A stretch of DNA of 24,095 nt from Proteiniphilum sp. UBA4977 (GTDB lineage: Bacteria > Bacteroidota > Bacteroidia > Bacteroidales > Dysgonomonadaceae), in the NCBI GenBank assembly GCA_002398565.1, contig DGZP01000016.1, positions 1 to 24,095 of the forward strand, read 5' to 3'. Position 1 is the first letter of the stretch, and each line of letters opens with the position of its first letter. Below the pieces are notes generated by a model, which searched no databases, was not told the DNA's origin, and saw only the letters and a list, made by a program, of their open reading frames with translations. Made by a program: the position numbers and the translations under genes. This document shows, piece after piece, positions 1 through 7,076 of the stretch.

Positions 1-365
1 TTCGAAAATCGACAGAGAAGTATGATATATCCAATGGCTATATCTCTCAAGTCGTTAATTATATCGAAGACAATTTCAACACCGACATCAATATTGAGGA
101 ACTCACAGAACTGGTTCCGCTATCCCGGCGTAACCTGGAAGTGAAATTCAAAGAAGAGATGGGTACCACTATCTATCAATTTATCCTGAGTTGCAGGATT
201 GACTATTTTGCTCATTTATTGCTAACAACTGACAGGACTCTATACGATATGGCCCTTGAAGCCGGTTTCAATGACTGCAAAAATATATCGCGCATTTTTA
301 AAAAGCATAGAGGCTGCACTCCTGTAGAATTTCAAAAAAAATACAGCAATAACTTTCCACCATAA
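1..365 (+). CDS. AraC-family regulator, XylR-like, C-terminal part only
   Basis: The 5' end lies outside the window; the reading frame is open from base 3 to the TAA at 363-365, about 120 codons. The visible part is an AraC-type DNA-binding domain with two helix-turn-helix units. The first includes the stretch PLSRRNLEVKFKEEMGTT, the second the stretch MALEAGFNDCKNISRIFKK, and it ends in the usual GCTPVEFQKK signature. The SRRNLEVKFK wording recalls the XylR-type regulators of Bacteroidetes, which carry a LacI-like sugar-binding domain upstream, but that part is not visible here. It ends 115 bases before the permease and reads the same way, so it is the likely local sensor for the amino-sugar operon (inference). 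The family is clear; the ligand is not. Confidence 0.88.
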   Translation, partial: RKSTEKYDISNGYISQVVNYIEDNFNTDINIEELTELVPLSRRNLEVKFKEEMGTTIYQFILSCRIDYFAHLLLTTDRTLYDMALEAGFNDCKNISRIFKKHRGCTPVEFQKKYSNNFPP

Positions 366-420
366 CGTTTTTTGAGATTACTATTTCGTTATTAACGTAT
401 TTCCCATACCTGATAAAACA

Positions 421-442
421 TAATTTTGTGTACTACAAAAAT
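421..442 (+). promoter_or_regulatory. Candidate promoter -7 element overlapped by an operator-like palindrome
   Basis: TAATTTTG at 421-428 matches the Bacteroides -7 consensus TAnnTTTG and lies about 50 bases before the permease start. It overlaps a dyad, TTTTGT (424-429), five-base spacer, ACAAAA (435-440). No good -33 TTTG is seen at the expected distance. The overlap is what a repressor or AraC-type activator site would look like, and the regulator gene ends just upstream. The promoter and operator roles are inferred from pattern alone. Confidence 0.4.
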
Positions 443-480
443 GTGGGACAAACTATTTACTTGTATTAAATCAATAAAAG

Positions 481-1836
481 ATGAGTACAAAACCAGGGGT
501 TAAACATGTTCAGAACAAAAACGCCACGATCAAATCAATGATTATTCTGGTGTTGCTGTTTTTTATTTTCGGATTGGTATCGTGGGTAAACACTATTTTA
601 GTCCCTTATTTCCAACTGACCCTTCAACTGACTAATTTTCAATCCTCGTTTGTTACATTTGCTTTTTACATTGCTTATTTAGTGATGGCTATCCCTTCAT
701 CTTTCTTGCTGAATAAGATGGGATATAAGAGGGGGATGATGTATGGCCTGTGGTGTATGGCAATCGGGGCGCTGCTCTTTGTCCCTGCTGCCTATTGGCG
801 TGTTTATCAGGTGTTTCTACTGGGACTGTTTTTGCTGGGTGTAGGACTTGCCATTTTACAATCGGCCGCTAACCCTTATGTAACCATTGTAGGGCCAATC
901 GAGAGCGCTGCCAAACGGATGAGTATAGTTGGGACGGGCAATAAACTGGCCGGTGTTATAGCTAATCTTATTTTTGCCGGAGTTGTTATCCGTGAATCCG
1001 ACAAGGTATTGATGCGGGAGATTGAATCCGGCCTATATACCGGCACGTCGTTAGATGCTGCTTTGGATAATCTGATCAAAGGCGTTATGTTCCCATATCT
1101 GATTTTAGCTGTAGCGCTCTTCGTTTTTGGAATTATTGTTCGTTATTCGGCTTTACCGGAATTAGATCCCTCGGTAGTGAACAAATGTTCTGCCGAAGAT
1201 GAAAGCTCCGGTAAATCCATTTTTCAATATCCTGCATTGATATTGGGGGTGGTTGCCATGTTTTTCCATATAGGAACACAGATGATTGCTCTTGCTACCA
1301 GCATCCAATATGCAGGTACTATGGGTGAAAGCCTGGCCGGGCCGGCTAAAAATATCCCTTCATACACCATGCTGTTGACTTTTCTGGGATATTTTATCGG
1401 AATCATATTGATCCCCAAATACTTGAAGCAACGTAATGCGCTTTTAATCTGCGCTTCACTCAATTTAGTTCTTTCTATTTTAATAATTAGTACATCAGGA
1501 ACGGTTAATTTCTTCGGAATTACGTCCGATATTTCTATCTGGTACCTTGTAATGATGGGACTTCCCAATGCATTACTTTACGCCGGGATTTGGCCTCTTG
1601 CCATCAACGGATTAGGCAAGCACACGAATCTTGGCGCTGCTTTTCTGGTGATGGCGCTTTGCGGGAGTGCATTTATGCCTATGATTTATCATTCGCTTGT
1701 GGAGCTTAATTCGTCTCTCTCGCCTTTTGAAGCAATGAAACAGGCCTATTGGATTCTTATCCCCTGTTTTGCCTATATTGTATGGTATGCGGCCAGAGGA
1801 TACCGGATCAAATTCTGGAGAAGAACAAAGAACTAA
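481..1836 (+). CDS. FHS-family sugar MFS permease, probably N-acetylhexosamine
   Basis: A 451-residue, very hydrophobic protein with about 12 predicted membrane spans, of normal length for the fucose/glucose-galactose/GlcNAc permease (FHS) group of the major facilitator superfamily. An MFS motif-A loop (NKMGYKRG) follows the second span. The family hallmark AANPYVTIVGP, followed by ESAAKRMS, sits near residues 137-155. In this group the substrate varies between L-fucose, glucose/galactose and GlcNAc (NagP). The genes directly downstream are nagA and nagB, so an N-acetylhexosamine is the most likely cargo (inference). It is the first gene of the run, preceded by the palindrome at 424-440, and ends 20 bases before the nagA ATG. 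It acts in the inner membrane, probably by cation symport as in its relatives. Fucose or galactose transport cannot be excluded. Confidence 0.85.
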   Translation: MSTKPGVKHVQNKNATIKSMIILVLLFFIFGLVSWVNTILVPYFQLTLQLTNFQSSFVTFAFYIAYLVMAIPSSFLLNKMGYKRGMMYGLWCMAIGALLFVPAAYWRVYQVFLLGLFLLGVGLAILQSAANPYVTIVGPIESAAKRMSIVGTGNKLAGVIANLIFAGVVIRESDKVLMREIESGLYTGTSLDAALDNLIKGVMFPYLILAVALFVFGIIVRYSALPELDPSVVNKCSAEDESSGKSIFQYPALILGVVAMFFHIGTQMIALATSIQYAGTMGESLAGPAKNIPSYTMLLTFLGYFIGIILIPKYLKQRNALLICASLNLVLSILIISTSGTVNFFGITSDISIWYLVMMGLPNALLYAGIWPLAINGLGKHTNLGAAFLVMALCGSAFMPMIYHSLVELNSSLSPFEAMKQAYWILIPCFAYIVWYAARGYRIKFWRRTKN

Positions 1837-1856
1837 TGTGGTAATTGATTGATATT

Positions 1857-3047
1857 ATGGATAATAGAATCATCATAAAAAACGGCAAGGTCATTTTTCC
1901 CGATACGATAGAGGAGAACCTGACCGTTGTATGTGGAAATGGGAAAATAACCGATATTCTTCATAATGAAGAATTCACTCCCGGCAATAGCGATATTGTG
2001 ATAGACGCGACAAACAAGTATGTTGCTCCCGGCTTTATTGATATCCACACACACGGCGGTGGCGGGCATGACTTTATGGACGGGACCGTTGAGGCATATC
2101 TCGGAGCGGCGGAAACTCATGCCCGGTATGGAACCACGGCGTTGTTGCCTACAACGTTGACAAGCACGTTCGACGAGCTGATTAACACGTTTGACGTATA
2201 TAAAGAAGCCGTAAAACAGAACACAAAAGGAGCTAAATTTCTCGGGCTACATCTGGAAGGACCCTATTTTGCCTATAATCAGCGGGGCGCTCAGGATCCC
2301 CAATATCTTAAAAACCCCGAACCGGAAGAATACAATAAGATCTTAGCGGCGTCGGACGATATTGTACGCTGGAGCCTGGCGCCGGAGCTGCCCGGTGCGC
2401 TCGACTTCGGAAAGGTGCTGACTTCAAAAAGCATCCTCACCTCCGTAGCACATAGCGATGCCATTTATGAGGAGGTACTGAAAGCCTTCAACGCAGGGTT
2501 TACACACGTAACCCACCTTTATTCGGCTATGTCCACCGTTACCCGCAGGAATGCATTCCGCTACGCGGGCGTTTTGGAAGCTGCATACCTGATCGATGAC
2601 ATGACAGTGGAGATCATTGCCGATGGAGTGCATTTACCTAAATCCCTTCTCCGGTTCGTATATAAATTCAAAGGGCCTGACAAAACTGCGCTTTGTACCG
2701 ATTCAATGCGGGGGGCAGGTATGCCCGACGGGGAATCTATTTTAGGCAGCCTGGAAAAAGGACAAAGGGTAATCATCGAAGATGGCGTGGCAAAACTACC
2801 GGATCGGACAGCTTTTGCCGGAAGCGTTGCCACCACCGACCGTTTGGTCAGGACCATGGTAAACATTGCTGATGTGCCTTTGGTGGAGGCGGTAAGAATG
2901 ATGACCTTAACTCCGGCCCGCATCATGCGGATAGATCAGCAGAAAGGATCTGTCCAAAAAGGTAAAGATGCTGATCTGGTTATTTTTGATAATAATATTA
3001 ATGTTTCATACACAATCTTGGAAGGAAATGTCATATACGGAAACTAA
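1857..3047 (+). CDS. nagA: N-acetylglucosamine-6-phosphate deacetylase (or GalNAc-6-P deacetylase)
   Basis: A 396-residue cytoplasmic amidohydrolase that removes acetate from an N-acetylhexosamine 6-phosphate. The metal and catalytic ligands of the NagA family are in place: an HTH pair at residues 64 and 66 (DIHTHGGG), Glu134 in LEGPYF, His199 in VAHSDA, His220 in THLYSAM and Asp282 in CTDSM. Their spacing matches E. coli NagA (131, 195, 216, 273). I chose the ATG at 1857; an in-frame TTG at 1845 would add only four residues. The gene follows the permease by 20 bases and its 3' end overlaps nagB, so translation is probably coupled. Because this locus carries GH109 enzymes that release GalNAc, the real substrate might be GalNAc-6-P as for AgaA; the sequence does not decide this. 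Confidence 0.93.
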   Translation: MDNRIIIKNGKVIFPDTIEENLTVVCGNGKITDILHNEEFTPGNSDIVIDATNKYVAPGFIDIHTHGGGGHDFMDGTVEAYLGAAETHARYGTTALLPTTLTSTFDELINTFDVYKEAVKQNTKGAKFLGLHLEGPYFAYNQRGAQDPQYLKNPEPEEYNKILAASDDIVRWSLAPELPGALDFGKVLTSKSILTSVAHSDAIYEEVLKAFNAGFTHVTHLYSAMSTVTRRNAFRYAGVLEAAYLIDDMTVEIIADGVHLPKSLLRFVYKFKGPDKTALCTDSMRGAGMPDGESILGSLEKGQRVIIEDGVAKLPDRTAFAGSVATTDRLVRTMVNIADVPLVEAVRMMTLTPARIMRIDQQKGSVQKGKDADLVIFDNNINVSYTILEGNVIYGN

Positions 3048-3825
3048 CACGAATGTAATCACATTCACCAAAGGAATGTTGGAAGTGAAAATCTTTCATA
3101 CCCGGGAGGAGATGGGTATGGAAGCGGCAGCTAATGTATCGGATACTATACGGCAACTGTTCAATGAAAAAGAGGAAATCAATATGATCTTTGCCGCCGC
3201 ACCCTCACAAAGCGATTTTATGAAGGAGCTGATTGCCGATAAACGAATCCGGTGGGAGAAGATCAATGCCTTTCACATGGATGAGTACATTGGGTTGGAA
3301 GAGAATGCCCCTCAGGGATTCGGTAATTTCCTGAGAGAACGCATTTTTGATAAAGTTCCCTTTAAAAGTGTCCATTATATAAACGGGATAAACGGTGGAG
3401 CGGAAGATCCTTCTGCCGAGTGCGAAAGGTATGCCGGCTTATTGGATCAATACCCTGTTGATATTGTTTGTCTTGGGATCGGAGAGAACGGCCATATCGC
3501 ATTCAATGACCCGCCAGTAGCCGATTTCAAAGATCCTGAATTAGTGAAAGTGGTAAAACTGGATATGGCTTGCAGGCAACAACAAGTCAATGAAAACCTT
3601 TTCACCGGAATAGACTTGGTACCTACCCATGCGATCACCGTGACTATTCCGGCACTGTTAAGGGCAAAATATATGTTCTGCATGGTACCGGCCAAAAATA
3701 AAGCTGAAGCCGTGTATCACGCTCTGAATAACGATATCAGCGAGGAATGCCCGGCTACGATCTTACGAACGAAAAAAGGCGCTGTATTGTATCTGGACAA
3801 AGAAAGTGCGTCATTACTGAATTAA
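3028..3825 (+). CDS. nagB: Glucosamine-6-phosphate deaminase, NagB family
   Basis: A 265-residue member of the NagB/6-phosphogluconolactonase fold, converting an amino-sugar phosphate into a ketose phosphate and ammonia. The DEY motif has Asp85, and the core GIGENGHIAFNDPP carries His156 and Asp161. At the places where E. coli has Asp141 and Glu148 this protein has Asn154 and Asp161, a pattern I have seen in other bacterial NagB-like proteins, so activity is likely but substrate preference may differ. The start at 3028 overlaps the end of nagA by 20 bases. An earlier in-frame ATG at 2968 would lengthen that overlap to 80 bases and add a hydrophobic leader (MLIWLFLIIIL) read through nagA codons, which I reject. 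A later ATG at 3076, preceded by AAAGGA, is also possible. With nagA it forms the amino-sugar breakdown core. Confidence 0.88.
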   Translation: MSYTETNTNVITFTKGMLEVKIFHTREEMGMEAAANVSDTIRQLFNEKEEINMIFAAAPSQSDFMKELIADKRIRWEKINAFHMDEYIGLEENAPQGFGNFLRERIFDKVPFKSVHYINGINGGAEDPSAECERYAGLLDQYPVDIVCLGIGENGHIAFNDPPVADFKDPELVKVVKLDMACRQQQVNENLFTGIDLVPTHAITVTIPALLRAKYMFCMVPAKNKAEAVYHALNNDISEECPATILRTKKGAVLYLDKESASLLN

Positions 3826-3837
3826 AACAAAATCATT

Positions 3838-4845
3838 ATGAGACTAAAAGTTATTTTGTCAGCTATTTTGTCCGGACTTTTATGGATAGCCCAGGCACAA
3901 CAAATAAAAATTGGCATCATCGGCCTCGATACCTCTCACTCTATTGCCTTTACCAAATTTTTGAATGGAGAAGATAAAAAAGAAGAATTCAAAGATTTTA
4001 AAATTGTCGCAGCCTATCCCTACGGATCGAAAACCATTAAATCGAGTTACGACCGCATACCTGATTATATAAAACAGGTTAAAGGATTGGGAGTGGAGAT
4101 TGTTCCCTCCATAGCAGAATTGCTCAAAAAAGTAGATTGTGTAATGTTGGAAACAAACGATGGGAACCTGCATCTGGAACAGGCGTACGAAGTGTTCAAG
4201 GCAGGTAAGATCATGTTTATAGATAAACCGCTTGGCGCCACTTTGGCACAATCCATAGCGATCTGTCAATTAGCCAGGGAATATAATATTCCCATTTTCT
4301 CTTCATCCGCGCTACGGTTTGTTCCGCAAAATCAAAAATTACGCAACGGAGAGTATGGTAAAGTTTTAGGAGCGGATTGTTACTCTCCGGCAACACGTGA
4401 AATATCGCATCCCGATTTTGGGTGGTATGGCATCCATGGCGTGGAAACCCTGTTCACTATTATGGGAACGGGGTGTGTATCCGTGAATCGAATGTCGGCT
4501 GAAGGAACTGACGTAGTCGCCGGCTTATGGAGCGATGGCAGGATAGGCACGTTCAGAGGCCTTCGTGCGGGAAAGGGTATCTACGGAGGAACAGCCTTTA
4601 CGGATAAAGGCGCGGAACCTGTCGGTCCCTATGAGGGATATGAAGTACTACTGACGGAGATATTGAAATTTTTCAGAACTCGCGTTGCTCCGATTTCAGC
4701 AGAAGAAACGCTCGAAATATTCACCTTTATGGAGGCTTCGAACGAAAGCAAGCGTAATGATGGAAAAATCATCCTGATGGAGGATGTCTATCGTAAAGGC
4801 TTAAAAGAAGCTAAAGAATTACTGCTGGAATTAAAAATAAAATGA
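3838..4845 (+). CDS. Exported Gfo/Idh/MocA-family protein
   Basis: A 335-residue protein with a clear N-terminal signal peptide (hydrophobic core, cleavage probably after AQA near residue 20), so periplasmic. The Rossmann-like domain opens with IKIGIIGLDTSHSIAF, in which the normal GxGxxG dinucleotide loop is replaced by GLDTSH. The family lysine motif is kept as FIDKPLG near residue 130, and a conserved-looking YGIHGVETLF near residue 200 could supply the catalytic histidine. The family usually carries out NAD(P)-dependent sugar oxidation or reduction, but the altered loop makes nucleotide binding uncertain. It starts 12 bases after nagB and its TGA overlaps the next ATG (ATGA at 4842-4845), so the two products are made together and may act as a pair. 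Substrate unknown. Confidence 0.8.
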   Translation: MRLKVILSAILSGLLWIAQAQQIKIGIIGLDTSHSIAFTKFLNGEDKKEEFKDFKIVAAYPYGSKTIKSSYDRIPDYIKQVKGLGVEIVPSIAELLKKVDCVMLETNDGNLHLEQAYEVFKAGKIMFIDKPLGATLAQSIAICQLAREYNIPIFSSSALRFVPQNQKLRNGEYGKVLGADCYSPATREISHPDFGWYGIHGVETLFTIMGTGCVSVNRMSAEGTDVVAGLWSDGRIGTFRGLRAGKGIYGGTAFTDKGAEPVGPYEGYEVLLTEILKFFRTRVAPISAEETLEIFTFMEASNESKRNDGKIILMEDVYRKGLKEAKELLLELKIK

Positions 4846-6251
4846 AAAAGGGTTGGTCTATAATTGCAGTCGGACTGATATTACTTTCTTGTATGCAAAA
4901 GAACAATAGCCCCCGGGGCAACCAAACGATATTTATCGGCAAAGAGGGTGAAATAAAACTGATCGTCCTTGCCCCGGGGCATTTTCATGCCAACCTGCTT
5001 CAAAAAAGCGCCATGCCACAGGTAAACGATTCGGTATTTATATATGCACCCGCCGAAGATACCGGATTAAAACAGTATCTTTCGGCCATTGAGTCGTTCA
5101 ACCAAAGAGATAAAGATCCTACAAGTTGGCAAACAATTGTCTATACCGGCGACGATTTTCTAAATAAGATGGTAACCGACAAAAAAGGGAATGTAGTCGT
5201 ACTTGCCGGTAACAATAAAGAGAAAACCGAATATATTCTCAGTGCGGTAGATGCCGGATTAAACGTTTTGTCGGATAAGCCGATGGCGATTAACCGGGAA
5301 GATTTTCTTTTGTTGGAAGAAGCGTATGCCAATGCTGAGGCACAAAACGTGTTGTTATATGATATGATGACCGAACGTTACGATATGCTAAATATCATCG
5401 AGAAAGAGTTGATAAACGATCCCGATTTTTTCGGTGAGCTGAAAACGGGAACACCGGAAGATCCCGCCGTGTATATGGAGAGCGTGCATCACTTCTATAA
5501 AGAAGTGTCCGGCACCCCGTTGATCCGTCCGGCATGGTATTACGACGTGGAGCAACAGGGCGAAGGGATTGCCGATGTAACCACGCACCTGATCGATTTG
5601 TTGTTCTGGAAATGTTTTCCCGGACAGTCTATCAATTACACCCGGGATATCGGGAATATCTCTTCCTCTCATTGGGCAACAGAGATCACATTACCGCAGT
5701 TTACAAAATCGACCGGTGAAACCGCCTTCCCCGATTACCTGCAAAAATACCTCAACAATTCCATACTGAAGGTGTATGCCAACGGCACTCTCCACTTCGA
5801 TGTAAAACACCGGAATGTGGGCTTAAAAGTTATTTGGAATTACCAGGCGCCTGAAGGTAGCGGAGATACCTTCATGTCGGTTGTAAAAGGAACAAAAACT
5901 ACGCTGAAAACAATACAGAACAAAGAGCAGAATTTTGTGAAACAACTGTATGTGCAAAAAACCGACGGGATGGATGAAAATGAATTTTCCGATAACCTCC
6001 AAAAGGCGATCGAGAAAATCCGGACAACCTATCCTTTCGTATCTGCTTCTCCTACAACCGTAAAAGGGGAGTATATCATCAATATTCCTTCCGAAAACAG
6101 GGAGGGACACGAATCACATTTCAAATATGTTGCCGAAAGTTTTTTCAGCTTCTTAGTAAATCGCGATATGCCTGACTGGGAAAAAATCAATACCTTAGCA
6201 AAATATTACATCACAACAAAAGCTGTAGAAATTGCAAAAGATAGGGATTGA
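4842..6251 (+). CDS. Gfo/Idh-like lipoprotein with a long C-terminal domain
   Basis: A 469-residue lipoprotein: the leader ends at LILLSC with Cys17 as the lipidation site. The N-terminal half is Rossmann-like but starts LIVLAPGHFHANLL, again lacking GxGxxG. The family lysine is seen in LSDKPMAI near residue 147, and GIADVTTHLIDLLFW near residue 245 resembles the catalytic helix of Gfo/Idh enzymes, with an Asp and a His. The rest, from about residue 270, resembles the 'putative oxidoreductase C-terminal' domain found in Bacteroidetes (family assignment from memory). It is translationally coupled to the 335-residue partner by a 4-base overlap. It probably sits in the periplasm or on an outer-membrane leaflet. 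Its 3' end overlaps the open frame leading into the ApbE gene. Function unproven; sugar or glycoside oxidoreductase is the best guess. Confidence 0.78.
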   Translation: MKKGWSIIAVGLILLSCMQKNNSPRGNQTIFIGKEGEIKLIVLAPGHFHANLLQKSAMPQVNDSVFIYAPAEDTGLKQYLSAIESFNQRDKDPTSWQTIVYTGDDFLNKMVTDKKGNVVVLAGNNKEKTEYILSAVDAGLNVLSDKPMAINREDFLLLEEAYANAEAQNVLLYDMMTERYDMLNIIEKELINDPDFFGELKTGTPEDPAVYMESVHHFYKEVSGTPLIRPAWYYDVEQQGEGIADVTTHLIDLLFWKCFPGQSINYTRDIGNISSSHWATEITLPQFTKSTGETAFPDYLQKYLNNSILKVYANGTLHFDVKHRNVGLKVIWNYQAPEGSGDTFMSVVKGTKTTLKTIQNKEQNFVKQLYVQKTDGMDENEFSDNLQKAIEKIRTTYPFVSASPTTVKGEYIINIPSENREGHESHFKYVAESFFSFLVNRDMPDWEKINTLAKYYITTKAVEIAKDRD

Positions 6252-6282
6252 CATCGGCGGGACTTATTACGAATCATCAAAG
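6232..6282 (+). other. ROK-kinase-like N-terminal fragment in frame with the ApbE gene
   Basis: From a TTG at 6232, just after an in-frame TAG at 6226-6228, the frame reads MQKIGIDIGGTYYESSK before the first ATG of the ApbE gene at 6283. KIGIDIGGT is the textbook phosphate-1 motif that begins ROK-family sugar kinases. The match stops after about ten residues. It may be a remnant of an amino-sugar kinase whose body was deleted, an N-terminal extension of the ApbE protein, or chance. Its first 20 bases overlap the 3' end of the preceding lipoprotein gene. Confidence 0.35.
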
Positions 6283-7053
6283 ATGTTCCATGGTTCATTG
6301 CAGAACATCATGGGAACACGGTTCGATATACTTATCATCGGCCAAAACAAATTGAAATCGCAGGAAGTTTGGAAAGATGTCGTTTTCGAACTTCGGCGGC
6401 TCGACCGGATCTTTAATCGCTTTAGCAGTACAAGCGAAACTTCAAAAATCAATCGCGAAGCTATTCTTGAACCTGTGCATGTAAGCCAGGAGATGTGGAC
6501 GATCCTGAAAAGTTGCCGGCAATACAATATCCGCACATTGGGATTGTTTGATATCACATTGGATGATTTTTCAAAAGTGTTGCTGGATGAAAGAGAGCAC
6601 ACTGTCATTTTTTTGAAAAAAGATATATCATTAGATTTTGGAGGCTATGCCAAAGGATATGCACTGGTGAAAATTAAGGATTTAATTCATCAAGCCGGAG
6701 TAAAACACTGTTTTGTAGATTTCGGGAACAGTTCTATTCTGGGAATGGGGCACCATCCTTACGGAGATGCATGGAAGGTGAGCATTGAAAACCCATATAA
6801 CCATGATGAAGTTTTAGGTGAGATTTCTTTAAAGGACGAGGCATTGTCGGTATCGGGAAATACACCGACCTACACAGGCCATATAGTACGGCCTATGTCG
6901 CGAGAAGCAATAAAAGGAAATAAGGTCGTCTCGATCACCTCAAAAGATCCATTGGATGCTGAAGTGCTAAGCACAGTTTTCATGATCGCCGATGATACGG
7001 AAAAGAAACGAATTACAGAAGGTTTTAAAGTACAAAATACAGTAGAATATTAG
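6283..7053 (+). CDS. ApbE-like FAD:protein FMN transferase
   Basis: A 256-residue protein (if started at ATG 6283) of the ApbE family, which attaches FMN covalently to Thr or Ser of target flavoproteins using FAD and a metal. Seen in order: the N-terminal NIMGTRFDI, the FAD-site LDFGGYAKGYAL near residue 125, LSVSGNTPTY followed by HIVRPMS near residues 195-210, and the C-terminal SKDPLDAEVLSTVF carrying the metal-binding Asp. Two features are off consensus: the usual AGGD-type loop is VDFGNSS, and the HI-DP motif is HIVRP. It is shorter than typical ApbE (about 330 residues) and has no signal peptide, whereas most ApbE proteins are exported. An alternative TTG start at 6232 would add a ROK-like peptide. 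It lies between Gfo/Idh genes, suggesting flavin chemistry in the same pathway. No obvious FMN-acceptor protein is in the window. Confidence 0.82.
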   Translation: MFHGSLQNIMGTRFDILIIGQNKLKSQEVWKDVVFELRRLDRIFNRFSSTSETSKINREAILEPVHVSQEMWTILKSCRQYNIRTLGLFDITLDDFSKVLLDEREHTVIFLKKDISLDFGGYAKGYALVKIKDLIHQAGVKHCFVDFGNSSILGMGHHPYGDAWKVSIENPYNHDEVLGEISLKDEALSVSGNTPTYTGHIVRPMSREAIKGNKVVSITSKDPLDAEVLSTVFMIADDTEKKRITEGFKVQNTVEY

Positions 7054-7076
7054 TCTAACTTTAGTGAAGTAACATT

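Noticed and set aside
503..510. AACATGTT near the permease start as a third copy of the shared motif
   Set aside because: Only the 8-base palindrome matches; the following TCCAAAT and hairpin are absent and it lies within codons.
2968..3027. Upstream ATG giving NagB a 20-residue hydrophobic leader
   Set aside because: It lies inside nagA by 80 bases, and the extra residues are nagA codons read in another frame. NagB is a cytoplasmic enzyme and its family begins near the later starts.
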